NCBI GenBank assembly: GCA_049840795.1
Contig: JASGJK010000016.1
Location: 62,001 to 126,000 of the forward strand
From: UPXZ01 sp049840795
Lineage (GTDB): Bacteria > Bacteroidota > Bacteroidia > Bacteroidales > Paludibacteraceae
Length of the DNA stretch: 64,000 bases
Reading direction: 5' to 3'
Part shown: positions 27,369 through 39,130 of the stretch, piece by piece
Layout of the letters: each line of letters begins with the position of its first letter
Numbering within the stretch: the first letter of the stretch is position 1
Notes under the pieces: generated by a model
Told to the model about the DNA's origin: nothing
Database searches by the model: none
What the model saw: only the letters and a program-made list of their open reading frames with translations
Program-made: the position numbers and the translations under genes

Positions 27369-28631
27369 ATGTTTAAGTTATTTAGAAATATAGATAAGAA
27401 AGGGTACAGTGCTCAATTTGGAGGGCTTGATATTCTGAAATACATCGGACCGGGCTTGTTGGTAACAGTAGGTTTTATTGACCCGGGTAACTGGGCGTCA
27501 AATTTAGCCGCCGGCGCCGATTTTGGATATGAATTACTTTGGATGGTAACATTATCTACCATTATGTTGATTGTTTTGCAACACAACGTAGCTCACTTGG
27601 GTATTGCTACCGGGCTATGCTTGTCGGAGGCAGCTTCCATTTATTTGAAACCTCGCTATGCCAAATTGCTGCTTGTATCGGGGATGGGTGCATCGGTCTC
27701 CACCTCGTTGGCGGAGATTTTGGGTGGCGCTATTGCATTGAATATGCTTTTTGATATTCCGATTCGTGCAGGGGCTTTACTTGTGCTGATTTTTGTGATA
27801 ATTATGCTTTTTACAAATTCATATCATAAAATAGAAAAGTGGATTATCGCTTTTGTATCTATTATCGGGCTCTCTTTTTTATATGAACTTTCGCTCGTAA
27901 ACATCGACTGGAATAGCGCTATTTCGGGCTGGGTTACTCCCAGTTTTCCCAAGAATTCGATGCTGATAATAATGAGTGTGTTGGGTGCTGTGGTAATGCC
28001 TCATAACTTATTTCTTCATTCAGAGGTGATTCAAAGTCGTCAATGGAATTTGCAAGATGAAAAAATAATAAAGAAACAACTTAAATTTGAATTTTTTGAT
28101 ACGCTACTTGCAATGGGGGTGGGTTGGGCTATAAATAGCGCGATGATTATTTTAGCGGCTGCAACTTTTTTTCAAACAAAAACACCTGTTTCGCAACTGC
28201 AACAGGCAGAAAAACTCCTCGCCCCTTTATTGGGTGGCAATGCTTCTGTTATTTTTGCTGTTGCACTGCTTTTTGCCGGCATTTCTTCCACCATCACTTC
28301 AGGAATGGCTGCCGGAACTATTTTTGCCGGAATGTATAAAGAACCCTACGACATCAAAGACAATCACTCCCGAACGGGTGTATTTATTTCGTTGGTAGTG
28401 GCTTTTTTAATTATTTTGTTCATTAGTAATCCATTTAACGGATTGATTATTTCTCAAATGGTATTGAGTATTCAGTTGCCTATAACCATTTTCTCTCAAG
28501 TATATTTGACTTCTTCAGAGAAGGTAATGGGTAAATATAAAAACCGACCGACTACGAAAATTATTCTGTATCTGATGGGGATTATTGTAACCGTGCTTAA
28601 CATAGCATTACTAATCGGTTTGTTGATGTAG
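27369..28631 (+). CDS. Nramp family divalent metal (Mn2+/Fe2+) transporter
   Basis: 420 residues from ATG 27369. It has about eleven membrane segments. The metal-site motifs are present: FIDPGNWASNLAAGADFGY in TM1 (D-P-G-N) and VVMPHNLFLHSEVIQSR in TM6 (M-P-H-N). It imports Mn2+ or Fe2+ with protons across the inner membrane. The promoter box right before it decides the start. The Asn-rather-than-alternative residues at the TM1/TM6 sites fit a true Nramp, not the magnesium NRMT branch. No MntR-type operator is recognised upstream. Confidence 0.92.
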   Translation: MFKLFRNIDKKGYSAQFGGLDILKYIGPGLLVTVGFIDPGNWASNLAAGADFGYELLWMVTLSTIMLIVLQHNVAHLGIATGLCLSEAASIYLKPRYAKLLLVSGMGASVSTSLAEILGGAIALNMLFDIPIRAGALLVLIFVIIMLFTNSYHKIEKWIIAFVSIIGLSFLYELSLVNIDWNSAISGWVTPSFPKNSMLIIMSVLGAVVMPHNLFLHSEVIQSRQWNLQDEKIIKKQLKFEFFDTLLAMGVGWAINSAMIILAAATFFQTKTPVSQLQQAEKLLAPLLGGNASVIFAVALLFAGISSTITSGMAAGTIFAGMYKEPYDIKDNHSRTGVFISLVVAFLIILFISNPFNGLIISQMVLSIQLPITIFSQVYLTSSEKVMGKYKNRPTTKIILYLMGIIVTVLNIALLIGLLM

Positions 28632-29015
28632 AGTTTTAATGAATCTCGGTTAATTAAATGAAAATACGGTGGCTTTGAAAACAAAACCACCGTGCCAAAA
28701 TCAAAATCGGCTCATTTTTGATTCAAGTAAATCCGGAATATATTCTGAATTTCAACCACTTGGCTTTTATCGAAAATAAATCATTGCGATGTGTTTTTTA
28801 CCCCCCTTTTAATGAAAAAGCACCTGCTATTTGTGTCTCAAGGCGAAACTATTCGAAGATTAAAAATGTAATAGATATTTTATAAAAAAACCACTTCGTA
28901 ATACTTATCCTGTGATTTTCTTACATTTTTATTTTTATTTATGTTAATAATAACGGTTATTGACGTATTATATAGTATATTTGCCCACTTTTTCTTAAAA
29001 AAATATTGATTAATT
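28632..29015. other. Intergenic region
   Basis: 384 bases. It holds a hairpin with arms acggtgg (28666-28672) and ccaccgt (28687-28693) that may terminate the Nramp transcript, and the promoter box at 28976-28983. A run of C then T (28801-28808) is also seen. No gene is evident. Confidence 0.5.
28976..28983 (+). promoter_or_regulatory. Promoter -7 box upstream of the lipoprotein/subtilase pair
   Basis: TATATTTG fits TAnnTTTG, 32 bases before the ATG at 29016. Confidence 0.5.
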
Positions 29016-29456
29016 ATGCAAAAAATTATAGCATTATTGATGTTTATAAGTCTGTTATTTACGGCTTGTTGCTCTACTCAAAAAGCCACCAATGTATATA
29101 CCGACAACGTTACATTACCTGATACTGGAATTATGACGAATAAATTTCGGATGCTATGGAACGAAATCGCATCAAAAACAGATAATTTTACCACTATTGA
29201 CACTTACATTCCATCAGAAACACAAATAGCAAAGTTCAACCTTAAAAAAAGAGACTCGCAGTATTTTATCAACGGTTTTATTAAAACAAATTCGGAATTA
29301 TCTACCGAAAAAATGCAAGATTTATCCCGTTATATTACCCGCTACTCTTCTGATTTATATAGTTTTAGTATTCCAATAAATAAAATTGCCGATTTAATTA
29401 AAATTGAACATATCATATCCGTTGATTTAAGTTCGCGGGCAAATCTTCGAAAATAA
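29016..29456 (+). CDS. Lipoprotein resembling the propeptide of the adjacent subtilase
   Basis: 146 residues. The lipobox is LLFTACC (Cys19 after a hydrophobic segment). The C-terminal half (YFINGFIKTNSELSTEKMQD to VDLSSRANLRK) aligns in order and spacing with residues 59-121 of the next gene's N-terminal prodomain (YVNAFIILNDTTDLSNL ... GSKVRKRM). That is an I9-like propeptide fold of the kind that folds and inhibits subtilisins. I infer a free-standing membrane-anchored propeptide or inhibitor. It is 138 bases upstream of the protease on the same strand. No named family is recognised. Confidence 0.65.
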   Translation: MQKIIALLMFISLLFTACCSTQKATNVYTDNVTLPDTGIMTNKFRMLWNEIASKTDNFTTIDTYIPSETQIAKFNLKKRDSQYFINGFIKTNSELSTEKMQDLSRYITRYSSDLYSFSIPINKIADLIKIEHIISVDLSSRANLRK

Positions 29457-29594
29457 CACCAACGGCTGTTCCCTGATTTATGCTTGTCCAGCTTTTGTGT
29501 AATCGTATGATTATACTCGTATCAAAAAAAATCTGAAACGTATGGTATAAAAAGAATGATACAATTATCTTAAAAACAATAAATAGAATAAAAT

Positions 29595-31791
29595 ATGACT
29601 AAATTGAAAATTGGCATTGTGTTGCTTGCAATGTTCCTTTTGACTCCTGTCAAAGCAGATTCAGGAAAAATATCACCGAATACATTACATTTTTTGTCTT
29701 TGATAAAAGAAAATCAAACTGAGAAACTCCGAAGTAGGTATAATATCAAAAGTGTTGATAACGCATCTTACGTGAACGCTTTCATTATATTGAATGATAC
29801 CACAGATTTGAGCAACCTGACGGACTTAGGGGTAAAGATTAATTGTGTAGTGAAAAATATAGCCACTGCTCAAGTGCCTGTGGCTAATATTGTAAATATT
29901 TCCGGATTATCTTCTGTAAAATACATTCAAATAGGGAGTAAAGTGCGTAAGAGGATGGTTAAAGCACGCTTGGCTGCCAATGTTGACAAAGTTCATAGCG
30001 GTACGGGTTTAACTCTTCCTTATACCGGTAAAGATGTGGTAGTCGGTGTGATTGACAATGGATTTCAGTACGATCATATTAATTTTTATACCTCAGATGG
30101 TACGCAAACAAGAGTGAAAAGAGTGTGGAATCAAAATGTTACTGGTACGCCACCTACCGGATTTTCGTATGGTACGGAGTATAAAACACAGGAAACAATT
30201 CTTGCGGCAAAAAAAGATTTTTCTGATGAGACTCATGCTACTCACGTTACCGGAATTGCAGCCGGTGGAGACAAAAATAATGGAAATACGTATTATGGCG
30301 TTGCTCCTAATGCTGATATTGTAATGGTCAGCTACAATGCCAACGACAATTCTACTGACAATGTTTCATTAGCGGATGGGATAAAATATATTTATGATTA
30401 TGCCACTTCGGTAAACAAACCGTGCGTTGTGAATATGAGCTTAGGTATCCATTATGGACCTCATGATGGTACGTCTGCTTTTGATCAGGTATGCGATGGT
30501 TTACAAGGAAAAGGCAGACTCTTAGTGGGAGCGGCTGGAAACGAGGGAGCAGATCAACTACATATTTCCAAAACTTTTGCCGCCAAGACTGATACTTTGA
30601 GATCGTTCTTTTTTTACAGTTCATCAACTCTTAGCGCAGAAGCAGATATCTGGGGCGACACAAACAAAGATTTTCAGATAAAAGTAGTGATTTATAATAA
30701 GAGTACAAGTAAAATATCATTTACTACTCCTCTTTTGCAAGCATCAACTGCCAATGACAAAGAATACAGTGTGACTTCGACTACAAACGGAGCTGCCGGA
30801 AAGATTTATGTATATACCGAAAGATATTCTGAACAATAAACCGAATGCGTATGTTTATGCCGATTTGACAAAACTCAGCTCAGGATATTCTGTTGGCGTG
30901 ATTATTACGGCATCAGATGGCAGTACTGTACACGGATGGGCAGATGATTATTATTCTTATTTTGATGGTAATTCTGTCTCCGGATGGGTAAGTGGTGATT
31001 CTAAATATTCGATGGGTGAAATTGGTGGTACCGGAAAACGAATTATCTCTGTAGGCGCTTATACCTCGAGTAGTTCTTATACAGATATAAACAACGGAAC
31101 ATATTCAATGGGAGAAACTCAAAATAAATTGGCTTCTTTTTCGAGCAAGGGACCTACTGTTGATAATAGAATAAAACCCGAGATTACAGCTCCCGGTACA
31201 GTTATTGTTTCTTCTTTTTCAAGTGCTGTTCTTAATAGCGATTATGGTGATTATTTTGTAAAGAAAAATACGGTAAATGGTGTGAATTATTATTACGGTG
31301 CTATGCAAGGTACATCTATGGCATCTCCTTTTGCAACCGGAGTATTGGCGTTGTGGCTCGAAGCTAAAAACGATTTGACACCGGAACAAGTACGTACCGT
31401 ATTGCAAACATCATCTATTGCTGATAGTTATACCGGTACAATTCCGTCAGGTGGAAATACCACTTGGGGAAACGGAAAAATTGATGCTTGGGCGGGTGTA
31501 AAAGCTTGTTTGGCTTTAGAAACTTCTGTGAGAAATATTGAAACGATACCTATTATGTTGTATCCAAATCCTTGTGTAGATAAAATTTCAGTGTTGTTTT
31601 CAGCTCACGATTCCAATGTGTATGCTTCCGTCTATTCACTTAACGGTCAGCAAGTTTTACATCAATTTATAGGAAACGTCAATGCCGCTCAGCAGATAGT
31701 TTTAGATGTAAATAATTTACCTCAAGGGATATATCTACTTCATTTTAATGGGAATAATCAGTATAAAGTATCTAAAATAGTGAAAAAATAA
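29595..31791 (+). CDS. Secreted subtilase (S8) with type IX sorting domain (frameshifted)
   Basis: Signal peptide, propeptide (about residues 30-122), then a subtilisin domain: catalytic Asp154 in VVGVIDNGFQYDH, His214 in DETHATHVTG, oxyanion Asn in LVGAAGNEGA and the nucleophile in MQGTSMASPFATG. The frame ends at 30839 after YTERYSEQ; reading one base on gives NNKPNAYVYADLTKLSSG and continues to 31791. The serine lies in the second frame, so the joined product (about 730 residues) is needed for activity. The C-terminus (MLYPNPCVDKISVLF ... YKVSKIVKK) is a T9SS type A sorting domain, so the enzyme is exported by the Por system. The break is a single base and probably an error. Confidence 0.9.
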
Positions 31792-31810
31792 GTCGGTTTA
31801 TACTGATAAA

Positions 31811-31844
31811 CTAAAAAATCCTACGAAATCGTAGGATTTTTTAG
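31811..31844. terminator. Bidirectional terminator
   Basis: Near-perfect palindrome with arms ctaaaaaatcctacga and tcgtaggattttttag, between convergent genes. Confidence 0.85.
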
Positions 31845-31872
31845 TTTAAATTATCATAGTTGATAAGCAAAT

Positions 31873-32475
31873 TTATAGCAAATATTTTAATTTGATTCCG
31901 ATACCAAACAATACATTGTCATCTAAAGTGCTGAATGGTATGCAATAAATCGATGGTTCAAGTGTCAAAGCTGATGACAGAACGAAATCGTGACTCAGTT
32001 TTATTTGAGCAGCGATGCTGAGTGGCGTGTCCCAGTTTAAAATGCCGGAAGAATAAGATCTGGCTCCGGTGAAAAGCCCTCCATTCGCTCCCAAATTGAT
32101 GTTAATTGCTTTAGAATAGAACTTAATAGAAACAGGAATTTCCAAATAACTAAACTTGTACATAGAATCATAGTTAGTCCTGTTCAATATCCCGGATTCA
32201 AAGCCAAAATGATTTGAGAATCTGTTTTCGTATGTGATACCGAACGAAGTGTGATTCACATCGTCCAATGAAGTTCCTAATCCGTACTCTAATCCGATGT
32301 ATTGGTCAGATTGCGAAAAAGCAGTTAAATTACTTAAAATAAGAAAACCTACTAATGCCGCAAGAAATCTGCGTTTTAATTTTATTCCTAAAATATCCAC
32401 TTTTAATGATTTGGAGAAGCTTGTTTGAATGTATCCGCACAAATTTGTATCTTGTGCTAAGTCTGCTTGTTTCAT
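31873..32475 (-). CDS. Small outer-membrane beta-barrel protein
   Basis: 200 residues as opened at ATG 32475, but the likely signal peptide (RRFLAALVGFLILSNLTAFS) begins about 33 residues in, so a GTG start near 32400 is possible. After cleavage, alternating hydrophobic strands such as IGLEYGLGTSLDDVNHTSFG, FGFESGILNRTNYDSM and LFGIGIKLKYLL suggest an eight-stranded porin-like (PorT/OmpW-like) barrel, a common Bacteroidota type. No specific function can be given. Confidence 0.7.
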   Translation of the reverse strand: MKQADLAQDTNLCGYIQTSFSKSLKVDILGIKLKRRFLAALVGFLILSNLTAFSQSDQYIGLEYGLGTSLDDVNHTSFGITYENRFSNHFGFESGILNRTNYDSMYKFSYLEIPVSIKFYSKAININLGANGGLFTGARSYSSGILNWDTPLSIAAQIKLSHDFVLSSALTLEPSIYCIPFSTLDDNVLFGIGIKLKYLL

Positions 32476-32534
32476 AATCTTGTCTAATTATTGGTTTGTG
32501 CAAAAGTAATACTATTTTCCATTTTTAAGCACAA

Positions 32535-33206
32535 TCAACGATACAATTCTGATACCTTTTCCCAGTTTACAATTTCCAAAAGGCTTTGACGTAAGCTAAT
32601 CGCTTTTGTTGATATTTTAAATAATAAGCGTGCTCCCACACATCCAATGCCAAAATGGGTTTTCCTTTGGTTTTGTAATAGGGCATATTGATATTGTCTT
32701 GATTGGGGGTGGAAATTATCTCCAATTTTCCGGTTGGTTTTTTTATCAACCAAACCCATCCCGAACCAAATCGGCTGAGAGCTTCCTTTTCAAAAGCTTC
32801 CTTGAATTTATCTACACTTCCAAAACTTTCAATCAGCGATTTTTCTACTTCGGGTGTTATCGTCGAGTTTCCGGCGGGAGTCAATAAACTCCAAAAAAAG
32901 AGAATGATTATAATGCCCTCCACCATTGTTACGTACTGATGTTTGTATCTCTTTGGGGAGTGTATTGATGTTTTCTAACAAATAGGTCAATTCTTTTTTC
33001 TGTAAATTGGGATATTTTTCCAATGCTTTATTCAGATTGGTAACATAAGCCGCGTGATGTGCCGAATAGTGAATACGCATAGTGGTGCTGTCAATATACG
33101 GCTCAAGGGATTTGTACGAATAATTAAGCGAAGGTAGTGAAAACTGACCAAAGATGGCTAACGATGATGAAAATATAAATACAAGGATTAAATGAAATGT
33201 TCTCAT
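32535..33206 (-). pseudogene. Exported Fe/Mn superoxide dismutase (two frameshifts)
   Basis: From ATG 33206, a signal peptide (LILVFIFSSSLAIFGQ) is followed by LPSLNYSYKSLEPYIDSTTM and HYSAHHAAYV. The frame breaks in a run of seven T's near 32897, where one T fewer restores HYNHSLFWSLLTPAGNS and the Gly-rich core FGSGWVWLI. A second break near 32570 (one missing A) restores KAFWKIVNWEKVSELY. Metal ligands are His in HYSAHH, His in NHSLFW, and Asp and His in LDVWEHAYYLKY. Joined length is about 223 residues, normal for a SodB-type enzyme plus signal. Both breaks are in homopolymers, so the gene is likely intact in vivo. Confidence 0.87.
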
Positions 33207-33425
33207 AAGATTTTGTTTAGAATAGTTATAAATAGTTGTTTGTGTATATAACAAAATCAGAAAAAAAATGTTTTGTATTTAAAACTTTTCGGAGTTTTGT
33301 CAGTCAAAATTCAGCATAAAAGCATAAAAAGGTAGCACTAACAAAATTACATTCTAAAATGACACAGCATTGTTACATATTTACGTGTCTGTGTATAATC
33401 ACAATTTGATAATTAATAGCATAGT

Positions 33426-36271
33426 ATGAAGAAAACAATCGCATTATTGTTTACACTTATTTTACTTTCCAACGCATCGGCGCAACACATCATCAGTGGA
33501 AGTGTAAATGACAAAAAAACAGGTAGTCCATTAGATTTAGTGTCCGTTCGATTATTGACATTTAAAGATTCATCGCTTGTACAGGGTGCGCGCACCGGAG
33601 TTGATGGAAAATTTATATTGAAAGGCGTTGGTAATGGTCGTTATATTCTATCCATAAGTAGTGTTGGATATATAAATAACAATAAAGCAATAACAGTCAA
33701 TGGGAAAAATATCGAATTATCGGCATTAACATTAGAGGAGGATGTTAAAGTGCTCAAAGAAGTAGATGTTACCGGTACGGCTGTACAAGTAATGGTCAGA
33801 AACGATACGGTAGAGTACAATGCAGGTTCGGTGAAGACTACTCAAAATGCCGTAGTAGAAGACGTGTTGAAAAAACTGCCCGGCGTGGAAGTTGATTCGG
33901 ATGGTAAAGTGACTGTCAACGGGCAGGAAATTAAGAATATACGTGTTGATGGAAAAAAGTTTTTTAGTGGCGATATGCAAATGGCGACTAAAAATATTCC
34001 TGCCAATATGATTGATAAAATTCAAGTGATTGATCAAAAATCGGATATGGCACAACTTACCGGTTTTGAAGATAACGATACTGAGCGGATTATTAATTTG
34101 ACATTGAGAAAAGATAAAAAGCAGGGGATGTTTGGTAATATAAACGCAGGCGCTGGTTTAGATATAAATCCGGAGTTTAGATATGATGCCAATGCTTTTC
34201 TCAACATAATGAACGGCGATACTAAATCGACGGTTACTGCCGGTGCAAACAATATAAATACTTCGCGTAGCGGTAGAGGAAGAGGTGGTTTTGGTGGTGG
34301 TCAGTCCTCGGGTATTACTACCACTCAAAATTTAGGATATAACATCAATACACCATTGAATGACAAACTAACTATTGGAGGCGATGGCACATTTAATCAT
34401 TCCGGAAATGATCAGGTTACAGAAAATCATCGTGAAAATTACCTGAAAGACGAAACCTATACAACAAATTCAAACTCGTCATCGAGTAGAGATAACTATG
34501 ATGGAAATATCCGTTTAGAATCGGAATGGAAACCGGACTCATTGAGTACAATTTTAATTCAGCCGAACATTGGCTTTTCTCGCTATTTTTCAAATGGAAA
34601 CTCTGATTATACTTACCTCACGGCAAATGACACCACCAGTTGGGGAAATTCGACAAATAATAGAGACGGTTTGGACATCAACGGTAAATTAAATGTGATT
34701 TACAGTAGAAAATTTAAATCGAAAAAAGGACGCGCCTTTACCGCTAATATATCAACGGACTTTACTCAAAGTAATTCTGATGGCGAGAACTATTCTGAAA
34801 AATATACGACAACCAGCGATTCGATCATAAAACAAAAAAATGAGAATAATTCTTTGCGATTTAACTGGGGAACAAGATTGTCGTACGTAGAGCCTTTGTG
34901 GAATAATCGTCATTTTTTAGAAGCGGCATTGTCATTTAATCAAAGCAACAGCAACTCAACACGGGATATATACGATTATAACTTTGAGAATGCGCATTAT
35001 AACGATTTTATCAACCAAGATTACAGCAATCAGTTTAAAAATACGTTTTACCGTGAGGCGGTAGAGTTGAATTACCGGTATTTCCAACAGAAATTTAATA
35101 TGACTTTTGGTGCAAAGTTAGAACCAACACAAACTTATAGTACCACTATTTACGGAGACGAACAGGGTGTTACTTTGTCAAACAGCGTGGTGAATTTTTC
35201 GCCTACGGCACAAATACGGTACAATTTTGATAAACAACGTTTTTTAAGAATCAATTACCGTGGACGTACCAATCAACCATCTATCTCGCAAATGCAGCCG
35301 GTAAAAGACAATACCGACTTGATGAATGAAACAGTGGGGAATCCCGAATTGAACCCTTCGTTTACACATAATTTGCGTTTTATGTTTTCTACGTATAGTT
35401 CTAAAACATTTTCATCGTTCAATATCGGGATGATGGGGAATATCACTAAAGATAATTTGACCAGTAATAGCATTTATGATTCAACTGGGAAAAGATATAT
35501 TCAAACGGTAAATTCTCCTAAAATGCCCTACGATATTAATATGTTTACGATGGTAAATACACCTATTATTCAAAAAAGATTACAGTTTAGCAACAATGCC
35601 TCAGTCGGATTTCAACAACAGTACGGATACACATCAAAAGGGGTGGATAATAAAAATATTGATATTGAAAACCTGATGTTGGGTGATTTGAGTGATTCCA
35701 AAAGATTAAATGCTTCGGAAAATCTTTCCTTTACTTTTACAAATGATTGGCTTGATTTTGGAGTGAGGGGTGGTCTAAAATATTCTAATTCAAAGAACAA
35801 TTTTTCGACCAATAAACAGGAAACTTTTGATTGGAACTTTACGCCAAATATGGTTGTTCGCCCAACGGATAGATTGACTTTTTCTACTGATTTGAATTAC
35901 ATTACTTTGAGTGGATATTCCAACTTTAATCAAGACCAATGGTTGTGGAATGCTTCCTTAGATTGGACTATACCGAATCAAAAAGGTGTTTTGTCTTTAA
36001 AGTAAACGATATTCTTCGTCAGCAATTAAATATCAGACAGACGGTTGGAGATAACTACATTCAATACACAAAGTATAATGCGCTACAAACTTATTTTTTA
36101 GTAAGTTTCAGTTACAAAATAAATAAATTTAAGGGTGCTGCAAATCCGGCACAGGAAATGAATCAAGAAAGAAACTTTGGACCGAAAGATGGTGACGGAC
36201 CTCCCAGAGAAATGAGACGATTTAACAGTGGTGGGAGTGGAGGAGACACACCTCCGCCACCGGGATATTGA
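33426..36271 (+). CDS. TonB-dependent-receptor-like outer-membrane protein (frameshifted at the end)
   Basis: Signal peptide (IALLFTLILLSNASAQ), carboxypeptidase-regulatory-like domain (residues about 20-110, ISGSVNDKKTGSPLDLVSVR), a plug domain with VLKKLPGVEVDSDGKVTVNG, and a long barrel of the OMP_b-brl type. The first frame stops at 36005 (NQKGVLSLK). Restoring one T in a T run gives FKVNDILRQQLNIRQTVGDN and the last strands FLVSFSYKINKF, ending at 36271 after a Gly/Pro-rich tail. Total about 948 residues. Such single-piece proteins without a SusD partner are common in Bacteroidota. The substrate is unknown. Confidence 0.87.
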
Positions 36272-36282
36272 TAATCTGATAT

Positions 36283-37056
36283 TTATCGTGTAAATACAAA
36301 TGTGTTTTCGGAAGAAAGTTGCTCATTAAACCAGTAACCTTCTTCCGAAAATGCTTTTAAATATTCAATATCGGTGATTTTGTTTTTAAGTACATATTTA
36401 GCCATCAATCCACGAGCTTTTTTGATGTAAATTACAATGGGTTTATACTTTTCTGTATCCGGTTGATACTCCAAAAACTCAATATCAATCACTCGGGCAT
36501 TCAAATTCTTTCTATCCAACAGTTTTGAGTATTCTTTAGACATCAGATTAAGTATAACCTTTGGCTCATCCGTATTATCAAGCATTTTAGCTAATGTTTT
36601 GTTTACATCTGTTTTCCAAAATTCATATAAATTTTCTCCCAGCGAAAGGCTTGTCTCGTCTCCTACATCTAAACGGTAATGTTGAATCAGGTCGAGTGGG
36701 CGTAGAATGCCATACAAGCCGGATAGAATTCGTAAATGTGTTTGAGCATAATCTATGTCTTTTTCTGAAAATGAACTGGTTTCTAATCCTTTATATGCTT
36801 CACCGTTAAATACCCAAGCCGTTTGTTTTGAATTTTCGGATGTGTGTTTTTTGTTCCACACAAAATGGCTGTTGTGTATTTGTTCCGCAATTTTAAAATT
36901 AATTTTTAATAAATCGGCAACCTCGGTAATAGAAAGTGTTTTTAATTTATCGATTAGTTTAGTCGATTTAGAAAGAAAATCAGGCAGCGTATAAACTGCT
37001 ACCTGATGTTGAGGCTTAAAATTTTGAATTTTTGCTGGTGAAAGTAAGACAATCAT
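36283..37056 (-). CDS. yaaA: Peroxide stress protein YaaA
   Basis: 257 residues, standard UPF0246/DUF328 length. The family start MIVLLSPAKIQNF and the motifs FNGEAYKGLETSSFSEKDID, HLRILSGLYGILRPLDLIQH YRLDVG (split here for length) and FLEYQPD are present, along with the C-terminal EGYWFNEQLSSENTFVFTR. In E. coli the protein limits free iron and protects from hydrogen peroxide damage. It lies close behind a TonB-type gene but on the opposite strand. The frame is intact. Confidence 0.95.
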   Translation of the reverse strand: MIVLLSPAKIQNFKPQHQVAVYTLPDFLSKSTKLIDKLKTLSITEVADLLKINFKIAEQIHNSHFVWNKKHTSENSKQTAWVFNGEAYKGLETSSFSEKDIDYAQTHLRILSGLYGILRPLDLIQHYRLDVGDETSLSLGENLYEFWKTDVNKTLAKMLDNTDEPKVILNLMSKEYSKLLDRKNLNARVIDIEFLEYQPDTEKYKPIVIYIKKARGLMAKYVLKNKITDIEYLKAFSEEGYWFNEQLSSENTFVFTR

Positions 37057-37091
37057 TTTATGAAGAATTGTATTGTTGCAAAAAAACTCAA

Positions 37092-39130
37092 TTACCAGAT
37101 TTTTACTCTATCTGCTTCCGGAATGTACATCTTATCGGTGGGTGTAACACCATATACTTTATAGAAAGCATCAATATTTGCGAAAGGACCTATAACTCTG
37201 TATTTTGCAGGAGAATGTACATCGGTTAACAGCCGCTTAGCCGCTTCTTCGTGGCGCATATTATACATCCAACTATACGCATACCCGAGAAAGAAACGTT
37301 CGGAGGAATTTGACCGTTTACTATTGTCCCCTGTTTGTATTGCTCTGTTTTTACAAAAGCATCCCAGCCGAGCAATATGCCTCCCAGATCGGCGATATTC
37401 TCGCCTAAACTTGCCGATCCATTGATATGCATTCCTTTGATGGGCTCGTAAGCGTTAAATTGTTTTACCATTACATTCGTACGTTTATTGAATTTCTCAG
37501 CATCTTCTTTGGTCCACCAGTCATTTAAATTCCCGTTTTCGTCATACAATCTACCCTGATCATCGAAACCGTGCGTCATTTCATGTCCGATGGTTGATGC
37601 GCCCGCATAGCCATAAATAAAGGCATCGTCCACATCTTCGTCTCTCCATCCCGGAATGGTAAACATCCCCGCTGGAAGTACAATCTCATTGTTTGACGGG
37701 TTGTAATAAGCGTTGTAAGTTTGTGGAGTCATATCCCACTCGGTGCGATCAACGGGTTTCCCGAATTTTGAAACTTGATAATTGTGCCACCATTTTGTAG
37801 CTGCCATAATGTTTTCGGCATACGATTGTTTTTTGATATCCATCGAAGAAAAATCTTTCCACTTATCGGGGTAGCCTACTTTTTTGGTCATTTTTGCCAA
37901 TTTGGTCAAGGCTTTTTCTTTGGTGGCAGGCGACATCCAGTCTAACGTTTTTATCCGTTCTTTCAAAGCGGAACGAATGTCTTCTACTAAATTTTCGTAT
38001 CTTAACTTCGCTTTTTCATTGAAAAATTCTTTGACAAATAATTGCCCCAACGCTTCTCCCATAACACTTTCTTCGTTGTTCAAAACCTGCTTCCAGCGTG
38101 GCAATTGTTTTTTTGCTCCGTTTAACATTTGATTGTAAAATGTAAAATCTTCTTTTACAAGTTCATCGCTTAAATAAGCGGCGTAATTTGTTAATATGTG
38201 CCATTTTAAGTATATTTTCCAGTCATCGATGTTTGTAGATTTAAGCATTTTGTTTAATTGAATGAAAAATTCGGGCTGTCCTACAACAATGCTGTCGATT
38301 TTGGTTATTCCAATCTCGCGTGTCCATTTGTTCCAATCAATGTTTGGAGTGAATTTTTTCTGTAAATCGGATGCGGAAAATTTATTGTAGTTAGCATAAG
38401 GGTCTCGCAATGCTTCCAATTTTCGGCTGTATTTTGCGAGTTCTGTTTCAATTTTCATAACTTTTGCGGCAAAATCATCGGCTTTTTTTGCATCTATCCC
38501 TGTTATCCGAAACATATTGGCAATATGCTTTGGATAGGCGGCTCTTATTTTTGCAGTTTGTTCATCCGTATTAAAATAGTAATCTCTGTCAGGTAGTCCC
38601 AATCCACCTTGACCAAGATAGAAAGTCATCTCGTCACTTTTTTTGTCATCTTGCCTTACTCCGGCATCAAATAATGTTCCTATACTTAATTTGTTTAGCT
38701 CTGCATTAAAATCAAGCAGCTCGTTTAAGTTGGTCAATTTATCTGCTTTAGCCAATAAGCCTTCAATAGGTTTTATTCCGTTGGCATTCAGCGACGTACT
38801 GTCCATTCCAGATTCCCAGAAAGCTGCAATCTTTCTACTGATGTCATTGTGTGGTTTTTTTACCGCTTCTTCGTTGATTTGTTTCAATCTATTTTGTATA
38901 TCGTCAATCACCAAACGTGCTACGCCATTAGAACTGTATTCGTCGGGAATAGGGTTGTTTTTGAACCACACACCGTTAGCATAATCAAAGAAATCGTCTT
39001 GCGGACGTACGGTAGAGTCAATGTTTACTACCAAAGGATCAGGAGGTAACGTTTTTTTATGTTTTTTTGCGCACGAAGTAGATCCTATAACAAAAGTTAC
39101 TGATAATAGGAATGAAACATATTTATTCAT
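37092..39130 (-). CDS. M13 family metallopeptidase, lipoprotein (frameshifted)
   Basis: The start MNKYVSFLLSVTFVIGSTSC is a lipoprotein signal (Cys20). The M13_N region (RPQDDFFDYANGVW) and peptidase domain follow, with zinc motif HEMTH at residues 516-520 and the third ligand in GENIADLGG (577). The first frame ends at 37226. The adjoining frame supplies ERFFLGYAYSWMYNMRHEEA through TDKMYIPEADRVKIW to TAA at 37092, the normal M13 C-terminus, so one base is gained or lost near 37310. Joined length is about 678 residues. Neprilysin-like enzymes cleave small peptides; this one is membrane-anchored in the periplasm or on the outer membrane. Confidence 0.92.

Noticed and set aside
19900..30840. 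Programmed frameshifting in uxaB and the subtilase
   Set aside because: No conserved slippery heptamer at the breaks, and similar one-base breaks occur in many unrelated genes, so error is more likely.
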